From positions 101,870 through 165,869 of the forward strand of contig VTPC01091291.1 in the NCBI GenBank assembly GCA_011009095.1: a stretch of 64,000 bases of DNA. Direction: 5' to 3'. The notes below the pieces were generated by a model. The model was given only the letters and a program-made list of their open reading frames with translations. It was not told the DNA's origin and did not search any database. The translations under genes and the position numbers were made by a program. This document shows positions 50,501 to 64,000 of the stretch, piece after piece (positions within the stretch are counted from its first letter, which is position 1; every line of letters begins with the position of its first letter). The stretch is from Ignelater luminosus (Eukaryota; Arthropoda; Insecta; Coleoptera; Elateridae).

Positions 50501-53500
50501 TCCAATGAACAAAGGGCAAAAACTAAGAAAACTCCATCCAGGTTAGTCTCAATTAAAATTTAAACTTGTATAACCCTAAGTTTTTTCTGTGGGTTGTTGG
50601 ATTATATCTTTTGTTTTGTAGGTAGTACCGTCAGCTTGAGAAAATTTTTACTTTTTTTGGGAATATCACAAGGTTGCACGTGGTCACTGCATCTGTTGAG
50701 CGCGGCAAGTATAGCACTACCTTGAAGTAGGTAGTACTAATTGTTGATCGATAGTGCTCGTGATGATCGTCATTGTTGCTTTCTCCTTCAAAGCCGGTTT
50801 AGAGGTTACACTCCTGTCCTACGATGAAGTTGTGTTGGCTCACATCATCGCATGGCAGATTGGTGGAGATATTGACGCCAGGAGTTGGCATAGTTGTGGG
50901 AATTCTTGCTGTTGCGAAGTTAGCCGTTGGTAATGGGTCTCGGTGGTCCTCACGGTAGGAAGTGCCAACTGAGATAAAAAAGTTGGCTGTAGTTGATTGA
51001 TGATAGAGATGGTGGATAGAGGCACAGATGACATTAAATTGGCTAATGGAGTTGACATTGACAGTCTATTACCTGGTGGAAAGCAAACTGTAATGTGCTG
51101 TAGAGGATGTCGATGCCGACTGGCAGTAGAGGGGCCTTGGGGGTATTTGCGCGTAGGTGATTGGTAGACGAAGCTAGAAGTTGCGTGTGTAATAACGAGT
51201 ATAAATAATCTTTGGTACGACCACAGCACCACAAGTGCGCCTTGGGAAGCGTTTGACTTGCATAACCACCGGTAAAGTAGAACGTGCGTAAAACTCGATG
51301 ACAGTGGTCTTGTCTCTTTTCAAGACACGAACGTATGTCAGGCGGCGAGGCAGAAGAGATGTTCTAACTGGGTTTTCGAGTTCATCAACACAAATTGGAA
51401 CGGAATTCTAATACTTCCTATTGACCGAAAAGGAAGTTTTTCTGGGATGTCAAAATATCAAAATTCTATATCTCGAAAACGAAAGAAAAAAAGACATTAA
51501 ATGTGTTTGAGACCAACAGGATATCAAATTAGCAGTATTCTTCGGCTTTTTGTAAAGTTTTATATTTCGAAGGCGGAAGACAAACTAAGACGAGACTCCT
51601 TCGATCTTTTTGGAAAGTTTCCATGTTTTGGGAACGAACAAAACGTTTAATTACAACGAGATTTCTTTTGTTAGCGAAACAATTTCTACACCAATGAAAA
51701 TTTCTGCAACGATTGTTTTGTCAAGAAGCACCCACCATAGTGTATTTTAAATAGTTTAAGTTCCTCGAAGTCTTGGTTAAGTTTAAGGACGAAGATTTGA
51801 ATAAATCTCTTTAACGGTCAACGGAGAGTAAGTCAATTTCTAAGGTAGGCCGTACTTTCCAAAACGGTAGAGAAACGCCGATTCACGTCAGAAACAATAA
51901 TTGTTCTCAATGCTTATTTCAAATAACAAATTCTTCTTTGTAAAAATATTTCTAAAGAAAGATATAATGTCCACGTTCATTCTGAAAACGTGATTTTTAT
52001 CAAGAACAGAATAGCTTGATTTATTTCTAAACTGCCTGCATTTTCTAAAAGCAACCACTCACTATTGAGAAAGAATATTGCAACGATCAATATAACCACA
52101 TTCACGTTGCTCATAAATCTGTTTATACTGCAGTACTGAACATCAAAAAAGGCAAGTCAAATATTTGATAAATCATTAAAAGCGGCAGAATCAATTTTCA
52201 ATCAGTTCTTACTGAAATTTAAATGTAATCGATGAGAATGATACGTACTATTATTACAACAGCGGGCAATTACAGTTTGTAGAAATGATTTCAGCTGTTT
52301 CACGCTGTTTGTTCGTTGAAACGTTTAGATGAACGTATGTATACACGTATGCTAAAACATGTTCCACGAGCACGAGTTTCCGTCGTCAAATAACCGTTTC
52401 GTTTTAGTTTGAAATTGGATTTCGAATGAATTCAGCTAAAACGAATTTATACATTTTGGTCTAGCAACTGGTAACTTTAAAAATTATTGGAATGAAAATT
52501 ATAATATTTAATATCTAAAAGTGATTATAGTGTTGTTGAAAATATTTCAGTTACCATTGGAAATGTAAATTCTATTTTCAAGTAGAAAGAACTTTAACTT
52601 TTTAAAATCATTTTTTATGATGTGTAGTAGGTACTTAACTACACTACAAATGCTTGCATGTTACGAATTGAGCAATACATTTGAATATCGTCTAGTAAAA
52701 GTCTTTTAAATAAAAGCGAACCTTGTTTTTGCATTAACATAAACCTGACTTAAAACGAAAGCAGTAAAAGCGGGTTTATACTAAACCCTCAAAAGAATAA
52801 CAATTTTTTACCGAAGGGAGAGTTCTCTTACTTGCGCGAATCAATATCACAAGCTGTGCAGTTTATCCGTTTAAATAAAGTAGTTAATGCTCTAATACTT
52901 CACCAAAACGTATTGTTATGGGAATTTAATTTTTGTTTTAATTACTGATACGTATTAGAAACACAAAACGTCTAGCAATAAGTAGTACTTTTATTAATAC
53001 TTTATTTATTCAAATTAAATACAAACCGAATGTTCAAGAGTTTGCTTTAATGTTTATTGTTATTTATTTGTAGTACATGTGAATTAATAGCCTTCCACCT
53101 GCGAACGTTTGTATTTCGTGTTCATCGCGAGATTCTCAGAAGTTCGTAAATTGTAGGGACAGGAGATTCTGCTCGTTTCCTGTTTCAGGTAATAAAATCT
53201 GAAGAGTCAAGCGTACTTCCGTTAAGGTTTAGACAAAACAATATTAATAAATCCGACATTATCTAGTAAAGTTTAACGTCAAAATTCTTTTCAGTTTTCT
53301 TGAATTTTACCAAACTCTGTGTATTTCAATGATATTAGATGGTCATCATCATTAATCAACTACTCTATAGTCATTCAGACGACATCAATGATTGGTTGTC
53401 ACTACTGAGCAGTAATTTCCTTCCAGCTACTGTTTTCTACTTTTTTTGATAGTACGTTGGTCATTACTTCTCTTAATTAAAACAAATGAATGATGATTTC

Positions 53501-54537
53501 AAACCTGCTGCAATCGTGTTTAGTATAAACTTCTGGAAATAATAAACTTAACATATATCTTTGAAAATTATTGAGAACTTTAAATGATCAATCTTTACTC
53601 GATTAAATAACCAATTATCATTAGCAGGTGATGCATAATATTAAGATAAACGATGTGACATCATCAGAAGACAAAACCTTAAATGATGACTAATTTATAA
53701 ATTCATAAGAGTCTATTTTCATCATTTCTGTGGTGTTTTGAGTTTGATTGTTTTTTTGTAGAAATATACTAAAACATAAGCATGCTTACGCAAGCAGTTA
53801 TCATTTAAATCTGGTGTACTAGAAATGAACCAGAAAATAATCACAATACTATCCGGTTGGTCCTTTTCTATTCTTACTCTAGTTTAATAGAACCACCAAT
53901 CTCTAAATTTTCTTTTTTAATAACGGGCTATAAGGTCTTTTTTAAATTAAAAATCGTAAATATTCCAAGCTTTCGGTTTCTTTGTTGAAAACTTCTTCAG
54001 GGATCTGTGTTACAATAATGATATTAATAATAATAGTAACAAAAAATTAATTTCATACTTACAGTAAATATTATAAAGTTTTAATTTTTTAATACATATA
54101 AGTTGTATATTTGTATAAGTTAAAATTTTTGAAAGTTAAATAAATTGTTTTTTTATTTATAAACAGTTGAAACAATATTAAAAAAAATTTAACAATAAAA
54201 GGTCGTTATTATTAATAATACACCAATCTCTAATACAATTGGTGTGCTGGTGATACTTAGTACCAAATCTCTGCCGATATTCAAGAATTTCGATACTTAA
54301 GGCTGGGGTTTAGGAGACAGAAAATTGCATGCCTTCTATTCATCTCTTTCTACATATTTACTAGTTAATTGACGTTTAGGAACTGGCGCCATCTATTAAT
54401 GGCAGTATAAATTATAAAAAGTAGATTACTTTCACAGACGTGAGCTAAGAGGCTACCACAAAGCAGTGTTGCCAATTGGCAAACTGCACGTAATAGTTTA
54501 GATACGTAGGTATTGTTGCCTGCGAAGATCGTGTGCG

Positions 54538-54745
54538 ATGCAATTTGTGAACGAAAGCGAGCCCGACCGGTGGACCGCCGAAGGCCGAAGGCGGTCACAC
54601 TCTTTTAAGTCCAAGAGGCTTAGAAAGGGTCGGAGTGCCGAAAGCGCGACGAAGAGACGCCGCAGGCGTCAGCTTCGATCGGAGCCGCAGAGCGGCTGAG
54701 CGAGGGCCTAGAGGTGAAACGGCGGACTTCCGCGACTAGTAATAA
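54538..54745. other. GC-rich island with short palindromes
   Basis: About 200 bp of GC-rich sequence in a very AT-rich context. It contains a GCCGAAG duplication (near 54577-54595), the perfect palindrome GACGCCGCAGGCGTC (about 54656) and CCGCAGAGCGG. No protein or RNA family was recognised. Edges are sharp on both sides. Confidence 0.6.
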
Positions 54746-57700
54746 ATTAATCTTGCTAGAAGAAACTCGGGTTTACTTTTATATTCACGATCAAATGTCC
54801 AGGGAAAAATTAAAAACACATTGATTTTTCATTATTTTTAAAATTATGATTACTGGGTACTGACTAAACATTTTTACATTTATTATCAAAACGAAAAACG
54901 TTTATTGATTTACATATTCAAGTAGGAGTCATTTAGAATATCTCTTGTACCCGCTTGCGAAAATAACCTAAATTATTTAATTATTGAAAATAAAGTTACC
55001 CGAATTTTATCAAATATATTTTGAAGTACTAATTGTACGAAGAGAATTAATGATGAAGTACAATTTAATAAAAGAAAAACAAAACGGAAGAAATTAAAAT
55101 CAAACAAAACAAATAAAATAACAAACAAAACAAAGAAGAAATATACAAAAGAAGCAAAAACTAATGAAAATACTTTTAAGATGATAAGTGCTTAAAAGTT
55201 TAATCCAGCAGCGAAGTACATTTTATGAAAATATAACTGCGATTCAGATTGTCTTCCCTGATGCTGAATGTTGTGTACAGAGTTTTTGATATTTTGACAA
55301 ACGTAGACGAAAGCTAATCTGTCTGCACGCATTTTTGAGAACCAATAATTCCGTAACTGTAAGAAAAATTCATCGTAGTTACCCTTTGTAAAATTGTTTG
55401 TCACCTGGATTGACTCTGATGTCGATTTTTTAGTTTCGCACGCTTTGCCATAACAAACTGTACGGGGAAACCTCGCACGGTTCACGATGACAGCGAATAA
55501 ACGGTAGGTAATGACCTGCATTCAATGTTAGTACTTCTATGACACCATCTCTTAGAAAAATGTTATTTAACTGACACAGTAAAATAATCAAAAGTTTAAA
55601 GTTCGACTTTTTTTCAAATTTTATTATCAAAACCATTTGTTTTGATCATAATTTGACAAGCTCCCCCCCCCCCAAACATAAATTTCTGGTCGCGCTGCTG
55701 ATTATTACAACAACCTTTAAAATAAAATCTGCTTTTAGTTAGGTGTATGTACATGATTGTTTCAATGATTATTGTTGTTTTTACCACAGGTTTTTGAATC
55801 TTCTAGGTTTGAAATACTAAAAGCTAGTTGTTTAAATTTTATGCATTGGGCTTTATTTTAGTTGAACAATAATCATTAATAAATGTATTTTGCTAGATAT
55901 TTTTTTAGCGAGTAGAATATTAGCTTTTTGTTTTGAAATTTCCACACCCTGCATTTTTATAAATAACCCATGTAGCATTGATTTTACTAAAATAAAAGCA
56001 TTTTCTCTTTTTTTTTTCTCCAGAACCTCTAAACTTCTTTAAAAACAACATCGATTACTTAATCGATTGTATTATCTACTACTACTTAATATGAATAAAA
56101 CAATAATATAATTTTTTTTTATTTGATTTGATTGGCTTTAAAATCCATACAGTCAGTAACAAAATTTAAACCAACCTAAAAATAAACTCCAATTTTTATT
56201 GTAACCCACAATTTAAAATCGAAAACTTCTGAAAAATTTAACACACGAGCTTTAAAGGGTCGATGACGTCTCGCTTCTTTTCCGTAAACGCACACATAAA
56301 ATTTGTATGCACCCCCAAAATAAAGGTTGCACGCAACTTTGAAGACAGATAACTGGCAACACCGCAAAAATAAACATATAGATACTGCGTCGTCTGTTAA
56401 AGAATTGCCACACTTTGAACTTGCAGGTTCACGACTATGCTAACGTTATGTTCTGCACTCTGCTAATTTGTAGCAGTGAAATTCATTTCTAAATTTGCGT
56501 TGCCATTTTCTCACAAACTATGTCGAATTTTAAAATAGATCTTGGATCATATTACGTAAAATATTGTCCTCTTTGGAATGAGGTATTATAGTGTACATCT
56601 GTTAATAAATAAAATCAGTAGACAACAAAAAATGGTGTTAAAATTCTATGCAAAATTTCAGTGAAATTTACATCATCATATTTACTTTAATATTGCATCA
56701 ATCATGTTCCAAATATTTCATCCCGAAGGGGTAAGCTTGTAGATTACGACAAAGCAAGAATTTTTAAAATCGCTTAATCCGTTATTGAGAAAATCGCAAC
56801 GCAATGGTGACATGTTTTCCCTATTCTAAGCCATGTAATGCTATAGCAGGAAATTTCACTAAGTCGCTTCGGGATCCCATCCTTAAAAGGTGATGATAGA
56901 AGCTACTTTTTCTCAACTAAAGGCAAGACTGCATCAAACAGACCTAAAGCGCCACGTTCTACTAATTTTTAATGTATACAAAAATGCATTCCCTTTTGTT
57001 TGCTTGACAATGCAAAAAGTTCAATTAGTCTCAGTTTCGAAGTAAATACAATACAAGAATTTTTAGAATTCCACCTCAGAGGAATATAAACAGTTTCTGT
57101 GCTTGAAATGCATTAGATTTTCATATAATTTAGTAAGGAAATAAAGAGAAAGAAGGTAATCCTACCTTCATGTATGTAGTCCCTTATAATTGAGATGCGC
57201 TATAGTATAGGCCGCATACTTGATTGGTGCTGATGAGATCGCATTAAAGTCAATATATAGGAATTCTTTTTGCTCAATCTTGTTTTAGACTAGGACTTGT
57301 TTTTCCAGAAGCTTTGTAAAATATTTTGAAATTAGATATATGCTACGTCAGATATTGAATATTTGAAAGGTTGTACGTAGGAGTATCTTTATCTGGAATC
57401 TTTGTATTAGACCAACTTTACCTTTGGACACCTTTGGACAATCTAGCTCTAATATCTAATGTAACACTGCCGTTAATCTTTTCACTCCATAAAGAAGACC
57501 ACCCAATCCTTTCCACGTTTTACTTTCTACTTTTTGATATCATTATCATTATCGCATTTAGCTGTTTCTGTCGTGGAGTAGCAGTGGCACTTGTAGAGTA
57601 CAATTTTTTTAGTGATAAGTGTGTCTAAAAAATGAAAGGTAACTTTTAGTGAGAAAAGGTAGAATAGCAAAGGCTGGCAAAACCGCCCCAAATCCTAATA

Positions 57701-58725
57701 TGTTTCTAAAGCATTGCTTGTAAGATGCACTGGAAGTATAACCACGTCAAAAGAATGAGCGGAATCCATCCGGTGACGTATCTGGCACTGTCTTGCTGCA
57801 TTGCTGGTGATGACGATTAGTCTCGGATTTACAGAAGGTAAGAAGATAAGTAAGTAATGAATCTATTTTAGAGTTTTTAAAAGAAAGCAAGTAATAATTG
57901 AAAGAGAAAACTAAGAATGAAGGACTGTAAATACAGAGCTTGAAACTTGCAATTGTCTGGTGTTGAGACTCACAATCAGTAGATTAAGTTGCATATGTAT
58001 AGTATCAAAAGACAAACGGGCTTTCAGCTTTGGTAACAGAACCGGAACAATAAGAAATACGGAAGATGGATGCTTGAATTTCTGTAATTGCATTTTTTGC
58101 AGAAAATGTCTAGACAAGTTTTTGAAATTTATTAAGTGTTGTGTTACAATTTTCATCTCAAGAAGCCATTTCATGAAAATGCAATGGGTGTGGGAACTTA
58201 AACACCCTTGACAAAAATTAAAAAGACCTAATTAAGACAAATTCAAAGTAAATAGAACGATTATCTATGAAAAGATAAATGAAATCTTATAGGGTTGACA
58301 GACTGAAATGCTTTTGTCTACCTTACACAAAATAGCAAAGACAATGTTTGGTCTTAGGAAGGTGACCTTGTAGATAGTTTGCATCAAATTAAAGGTGAAA
58401 GTAACTGTTACAGAGTTTCAAGGAACACATCTGTTTTTTAATTGGAGCAAAATCAGTCTGACTCAAAACTAGATTTTCTACTGGCAAGATTGAATGAGTT
58501 TGGGTCAAAGGCTTTCAGGCTATCCAGAGCACTACTACTTTTAGGGGAACAGCTTGAGAAATATTACCTTAGACGCTTGATGAATATTGTGGGAATGCAC
58601 TCAATCTTTAGAATAAGCACAATGCTCAAAATCCGTGGGACGTTGTAATTCTTAGACAACGAATTTGTAACATTCTGTAAACGTTTCTGAATTGGCACGG
58701 CCTCCGTAAACACATATACATGAGG

Positions 58726-59339
58726 CCGGACCGGGACCTTTCGCCGCGGAGACGTTTGCCGCAGACCATGTTTCACCGCAGGGACAGTTCGCCGCAAATA
58801 ATATAATATTTACTTCGACTTCGACTTTATCTGAACTAATGTGAAGTTATGCTTTATTTTTGCTAATTTGTCACATAATGGTAATAACTAATGTGAAATT
58901 TATAAAAGTAAGCCTACAGTAGTTTTACAAATCATAATCACTAATTAACAAACTGAAATATGAAATGGATGGCGCACAAAACATTTCTTTTGTGTTTGAC
59001 AGTATTGCATTACGTTCATTTTGACAAATTGCTAATTTTATGTCTTCTCGACATTTAACAGCTTATAGAACAAGAACAGATAGGTTAGGTAAGGTTAGGT
59101 TTTTAGTAGATATGAACATGTGGTAAATTAAATGCCATATTGTCTAAGAAATTGAAATCGAGTCCGCACCTGCTTCGCTGCCCTCAACTAAAAATCTTCA
59201 GTTGGAAGTGTCAGTAGGTATGCTACACTTGTGAAAGGTTACCGCGGCGAAAAGTGTCTGCGGCGAAAAGTATCTGCGGCAAATGTGTCTGCGGTCAGAA
59301 GCTCGCGGCGAATGAGTCGCGGCAAAATGTCCTAGACCG
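58726..59339. mobile_element. non-autonomous element with 8-bp duplication and GCCGC repeats
   Basis: Flanked by ACATGAGG on both sides (58718-58725, 59340-59347). Imperfect inverted ends: CGGACCGGGACCTTTCGCCG versus CGGTCTAGGACATTTTGCCG. Multiple TTCGCCGC/TTTGCCGC motifs occur in the first 75 bp and, in inverted orientation, in the last 110 bp; the centre is AT-rich and non-coding. The 8-bp duplication suggests hAT-type mobilisation, but the superfamily is not certain. Confidence 0.8.
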
Positions 59340-62300
59340 ACATGAGGCAGTTAACTGCTCAATTGTGACAACTGGTTTTTCTTAGTTTTATACTCAAGAA
59401 CTGCTATCTGTTGACATCGGTGATCAGAGTTACTGAAATGGGAATAGGTTTGGTTTGTCTATATATACTTATTTAAGTATAACCTATTTATAGTTTCAAG
59501 TGGATACGATACTTACAATAAGCGCTGTATTGTTCCTCATGTACACCTACTGATTATCTGGTCAATAGGAAAATAAAAATTTGACAGTTATGTCAAAACA
59601 ACTGTTTGGTTGAAGCCCAAGTACACCAACTACAGAAACTACAACTCCCAGGTACATTAGTACAAAATAATATTTACTTCCTGTTGTCAATTTGTGATGT
59701 GTTCCACTTCAAATTTTGAACAGTGTACCTTATTTCTGATATCGATGTCAGTGAGACTTTCTGCCAATAATCCCATGTTTACCTCAGAAATCTTCCTTCT
59801 TGTTCTTTAGTTTCTTTATTGAAATTAGATCTAAATAGCTTTTGGAATAAGGCTAATTTCAGCAGGGAAAGTTATTCCCTTTTCTAGGATGCATTGCTTT
59901 TGAGTAAAACAGTTTTCCGAAATATCTTACACTTATATGTAGTTCAATGATCAAGTCTTTCATGTCGCAGCAACTTACAATTCTGAGATTAAAACAGTTG
60001 CAGTCCTTATAAACTAACTGTCGTATTTTAAAAGAAAAGGGAGAGCGAATCAATTTTCTATTTAAACTCTGTGGAAAGGTTACACCCCTAGAACCTAGAC
60101 TAGTTGTATTTAGAACTTAAGATCTGCAGGGCTGCAATTCTCTTAGACACTTAGAGAGGGATTGATTTTGCAGCTTACCCAGCTAAAAATTCATTTTTTT
60201 CAAATTTCTAAAAAAGTAAGCCGGACAAACTGCCATTAAATATTTATACATAATGACTAAGAAGTCTTCTTATTATTCTCTTTTTTGTTCAGCGATGCCC
60301 GACGAATGATCATGCCATGGGGAGGGACTGGACTTCCTGTTTTCTAGGAGATCCCGGTTAGCAAACATTTTCCAAGGTACGAGCTTAGTAGGATTTTGGG
60401 CCAGCGAATACCTTTTCATGCTACAACCACCGTCTGACGTGTCTGTTTACTATCGCGCTACCTATCACAACGGTTCTGCAGAGAATCGTTTTGCCAATAA
60501 AGAAGCAATGCTTACATCAACCTCCAACTGTGATTATACTAACCATCCAAGACCTGCAGGTGCTGCTATACAATATTTACATAAAGTATCTACGAATCTA
60601 CAACTTATTGCTCCACTACCAATGAGCAGACAAGATAACAGTTAACACCATCATAATACTAAAACTTTCTCTTGAGAAACAACATCATCTGATCTACACT
60701 AACAACTTTAAGATTTACACCACTGGCCCAAGAGGAATATTTCCTATTGAATACGACAGGTAACACAGCATATCTTAATATTCCTTGAGTCAAAGGAAAT
60801 GCTGATTAAACAGGGGAATACGATTAAAAAAAGAAATTTCCATATCACATTCTAATAGGTTTTATGAATACTCGTCAACTTAATATACTGGGTATAGAAT
60901 TGGTTCACTCACTATAGGGATTTAATAGCAAATTTTAAATTTTTATTTTCTTAATTTGTTTGACAGATGCATATGATTTCTTAGAGGCAGCAAGTCAGAA
61001 GCACATACACGGATTTGTTAAAAAAAAGGTAGGTTTACAAAAATTATTATTATTTGTGGTATAAGTAGATACGTTAATAGAATATAGATTGTCTTTGGAT
61101 CTTTCAAGCAATGGGAATACTAAATTCAATATGAATAATAAGTTGACTCTATTCCAATTGATGTACAAACTTGAATATACCAACCAAATTATATTTTACG
61201 ACCCTTCTGGAGGTCACGGTAATTATGAAATTACAGTGAACATTTCGAGAACGATTCTAAAGATTAATCGACTGATTTCAAAGGTCACTGATTTATCAGC
61301 AGCCAAATCTGAATTTTTTTCCAATGTTTGGTTAGTATTCTCATCTTGTAATTTCTATATAAATTGCTTTTCAAAGCTGGAAATAAGAGAGAGAAACTGT
61401 AAAACCAACAGTTTATATATTTTCTAGAACAGTATTATAATTCAGTTTACTTACCTAATGTAAGTGTAAGTATAAGCTTTTAATTTGCATGCGATAAAGC
61501 ACGAGAGATAGTTGGAATTTTAAGGCATTGTTTATTAAAGTTTTAGTTTCTCGTTTTCCTTTTGCTAGAGCGTAAGCTGGGAACGTTGTAAATGTGCAAG
61601 ATGCTTTAGCAGCGAAAGCAAATAAAGTGTTGAAAATTGCTCGAAGCACTCACGGTACTTTGATGTAGTCGAATGTCGAGCAATATCCATTCATTGCACT
61701 TGGTCGCCATTTACGTGCGAGTTCTGAGAGTTATAATAACACCTACTATTTGCTTTATACGAAATAAATGCAATAATGCATTGTTATTTTTCTTAAGGCT
61801 TACTTAATACTGTTCTTGTAAAAATCAAGACCTTATTCTTTTGGTTCTTACAAGTATAATCGCGTTAGGAAAATAAAAATGTATAGGTATGATCAACTTT
61901 TACCGCGGTCTAGAGGTTAGAAAAACCTCATATACCTTGTTTTAAGTGTCATCAAGATGTTCTCGAAGAAAAAAAGCCTTTTGCTTTTCCATTTCTTTTT
62001 TTTCCATTTTCAGAAATATAATTGACAGGATCGTTATCTTATTACGGTGGATGTTTCTTCAAAAGTTAATCTAAAAGGTTTAATATTACGATTGCTGAAA
62101 TCAAAAGAGATTTACTACCTTTTTTTCTTTATATTGATTAATTGAGATAACTAACTTTCCCATGACTGTTTTGGAAAAATGTTCTTTCCTATTTCAAACA
62201 TTACTGCGTTACACGAGAGGAATTTTCTGGATGTTGCAGCATCCGTTTTCATAGGAAATTCTTTTTTGGAGTCGTGGGCGTGAACGAATAGACTTTCGAT

Positions 62301-64000
62301 CTAACAGTTTTATTTACCGTTCGCTCGAGTTCAAATGTTTTGCTAGCGTTACCTACTACTATCTTTGAATTTAAAAGCAATCTTTTGTATAATTCTAATG
62401 CTTTAGCTATAATGAGTTTTACTTTTCAAAGAGCAAATTGTATTTATTTATTTCTTTCAGCAATATATGATATAGCTTATACATAACGGATTTACAATAG
62501 ATATGTGCCAAGATTAATTGAAATAAACTCACCATTAGCTAGAATTGACTATTAGACTTCACTGCCAAAATTGCCTTAGAGTATTTTCTTGTAAAGCTTT
62601 TTTGAATACGTCTCAAGGGTTCTAACCGTGTTCAAAAAAAATATTTAAATCACATTAGTTTAGGTCACCATTTAGTTTGCATTCATCAAATATCATGAAA
62701 TGTGGAACAAAGAATCATCTTTTCAGCGTCTTTCGAACTGGATGAGGGTTAATCATACAATGACATCGAAGGGTAGGTAGGTTAAAAGTCACATTCGAAC
62801 AGTTCAAATACCTCTATGTTATTGCGCTCGTCTTTTTAGTGCTTTTATGGGGGATTCAGATTCAGATCTAAACGCATCAAAGACTTCATGTTAATATTGT
62901 AGCTTTCTCGACTTTCGGAGAAATAAACGTGACAGATTTTAGAATTTGACAATATTACCAATAAATATTGACTATTATATCATTTCTTAAAGCTAAAATC
63001 TTGTTCTTTTGTAATAATGACTTTCTAGATGTTTTTCAGAGCGAACTTAATTTTGTTATTACTACAAATCTATTTTTTATTTTATTATCCAACGAGAACG
63101 TACTTTTAATTAATGCGGCAAGAGACGTGCACATTAAAATATTTCTCTCAAATAAAACTTTCAGGTAATATTTCATACTTTTTATAAGAGCAGGTTGGTA
63201 ATTATTTCTCGGACTGCTTCATAAGACTGCGTAATAATTCATGTATAAAATGAGTCTTTAATTTCTATTAATTTTCTTTGAAAAGTTTCTTTTTTATGCA
63301 TTTATGAGTGTTACCAGTGTTACAGAATTAATTGCAAACATTTCTTCTTATAATTTTATTGTTATGAAAACAAATGATTAGTGTAATAGTAAGTACTTAG
63401 ATATTTGTGTCATTTTTTCACTTCAACTATTCACACAGCTGTTGCTACCAGATTAAGTATCTCGTTACTCAATATTTTCCATCTTCTAATTCTTGCATGC
63501 TTGTTTGAACGTAATAGAACACCGCGTCATTTTTTCCGGAAACATTCGTAATTTTCAGCATATTAATGAAATAAATATTTTTTTCTCAGCTAAAGTAAGC
63601 TTAACTGAAGCTCGAGAATTCTCAAAACCTTCATTTTATGTATCTTCCTACGAGGATATGAAATAAAAAAAATTGGAAACCAGCCCATTGCTTACTAGGA
63701 ATGATAAACTGGAAGAATATGACGAGAAAATCAATAGACTCACAAGGAGAATATTCATTTGCGTTCTCTGTGTAATACAGTTTCCTAGTATGGAATGGGA
63801 CGATGCTGTTTTCGTTGTTGTGGAATCTGGTTGTAAACAAACTTCTGTAGCAATTATGTAGACAAGGTTCTTGCGTCATAGGCTATGCTATCTTTTTCGC
63901 CTTCATAATACAGAGCAAATTTGTTACTATCAGGGAAAGTATACAAATGGTTCCGAACACAGTATTAGACAGAGCGACGGGCGAGGATCCCTCGATCAAA

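Larger units (their letters stand above)
47566..64000. other. non-coding region upstream of the first visible exon (probably a large intron)
   Basis: More than 16 kb of AT-rich sequence. I looked for the domain I S1-S4 signatures on the minus strand and did not find them, so it is probably a long intron. Contains a GC-rich island (54538-54745), a hairpin relic (53965-54000) and a 614-bp element (58726-59339). Small open frames on both strands, including one of 130 codons at 50840-51232 (-) in a less AT-rich patch, show no recognisable similarity. Confidence 0.55.

Noticed and set aside
50840..51232. 130-codon minus-strand open frame in a less AT-rich patch
   Set aside because: No recognisable domain, no splice partner, and residue composition looks random; I cannot support it as a gene.
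55660..55705. End of a hAT element (C-run followed by GCGCGACCAG-like sequence)
   Set aside because: Only one possible end was seen; no partner inverted repeat or 8-bp duplication could be found.
59081..59101. TTAGG-like telomeric repeats
   Set aside because: Only two or three imperfect GGTTAGG copies inside a transposon-like element; not a telomere array.
1..64000. CRISPR arrays, operons, prokaryotic promoters
   Set aside because: The window is clearly eukaryotic with spliced genes; no regularly spaced direct repeats with unique spacers were seen.

Overview
This is an AT-rich animal (insect-type) genomic window dominated by one multi-exon gene on the minus strand. The gene is the insect DSC1/NaCP60E/BSC1-type voltage-gated cation channel, often annotated as 'sodium channel protein 60E'. 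I could place 25 consecutive coding exons between 47565 and 566. All have GT-AG borders and compatible phases, and they give 1991 codons plus the stop. They cover domain I from S5 onward, all of domains II, III and IV, and the C-terminal tail. The four pore loops carry D, E, E and A in the selectivity-filter positions. This DEEA set, with a MFL motif in the III-IV linker, separates the gene from the para sodium channel (DEKA, MFM). The N-terminus and domain I S1-S4 were not found and probably lie beyond position 64000.

Layout on the + strand: 1-565 is the 3' flank. 566-8068 holds the tightly packed 3' exons (C-terminal tail, domains IV and III, II-III linker). 8069-14901 is an intron with a hAT-like element carrying a Tc1-like relic. 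14902-15199 holds the domain II pore and S6. 15200-23444 is an intron with a deleted mariner and a hAT-like element split by a degenerate Gypsy pol and an assembly gap. 23445-23863 holds domain II S2-S5. 23864-29226 is an intron with a Tc1-like pseudogene and a MITE. 29227-30418 holds the I-II linker, with a polyglutamine run, and domain II S1. 30419-35642 is an intron with a solo LTR, a MITE containing a minisatellite, and a truncated mariner. 35643-35777 is domain I S6. 35778-41135 is an intron with a Penelope-like relic and a tRNA-like module. 41136-41358 is the domain I pore loop. 41359-47381 is an intron with a broken Gypsy gag-pol. 47382-47565 is domain I S5. 47566-64000 is non-coding as far as I can see, with a GC-rich island and one element with 8-bp duplications.

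No other host gene was recognised. All other protein-like sequences are relics of mobile elements, so the window reads as one conserved neuronal channel gene whose introns have collected several transposon families. The order of insect cannot be fixed from this window. I did not find a convincing new biological system. The most unusual items are the uncharacterised non-autonomous elements with clear target-site duplications, and three hairpin modules resembling hammerhead ribozyme relics.
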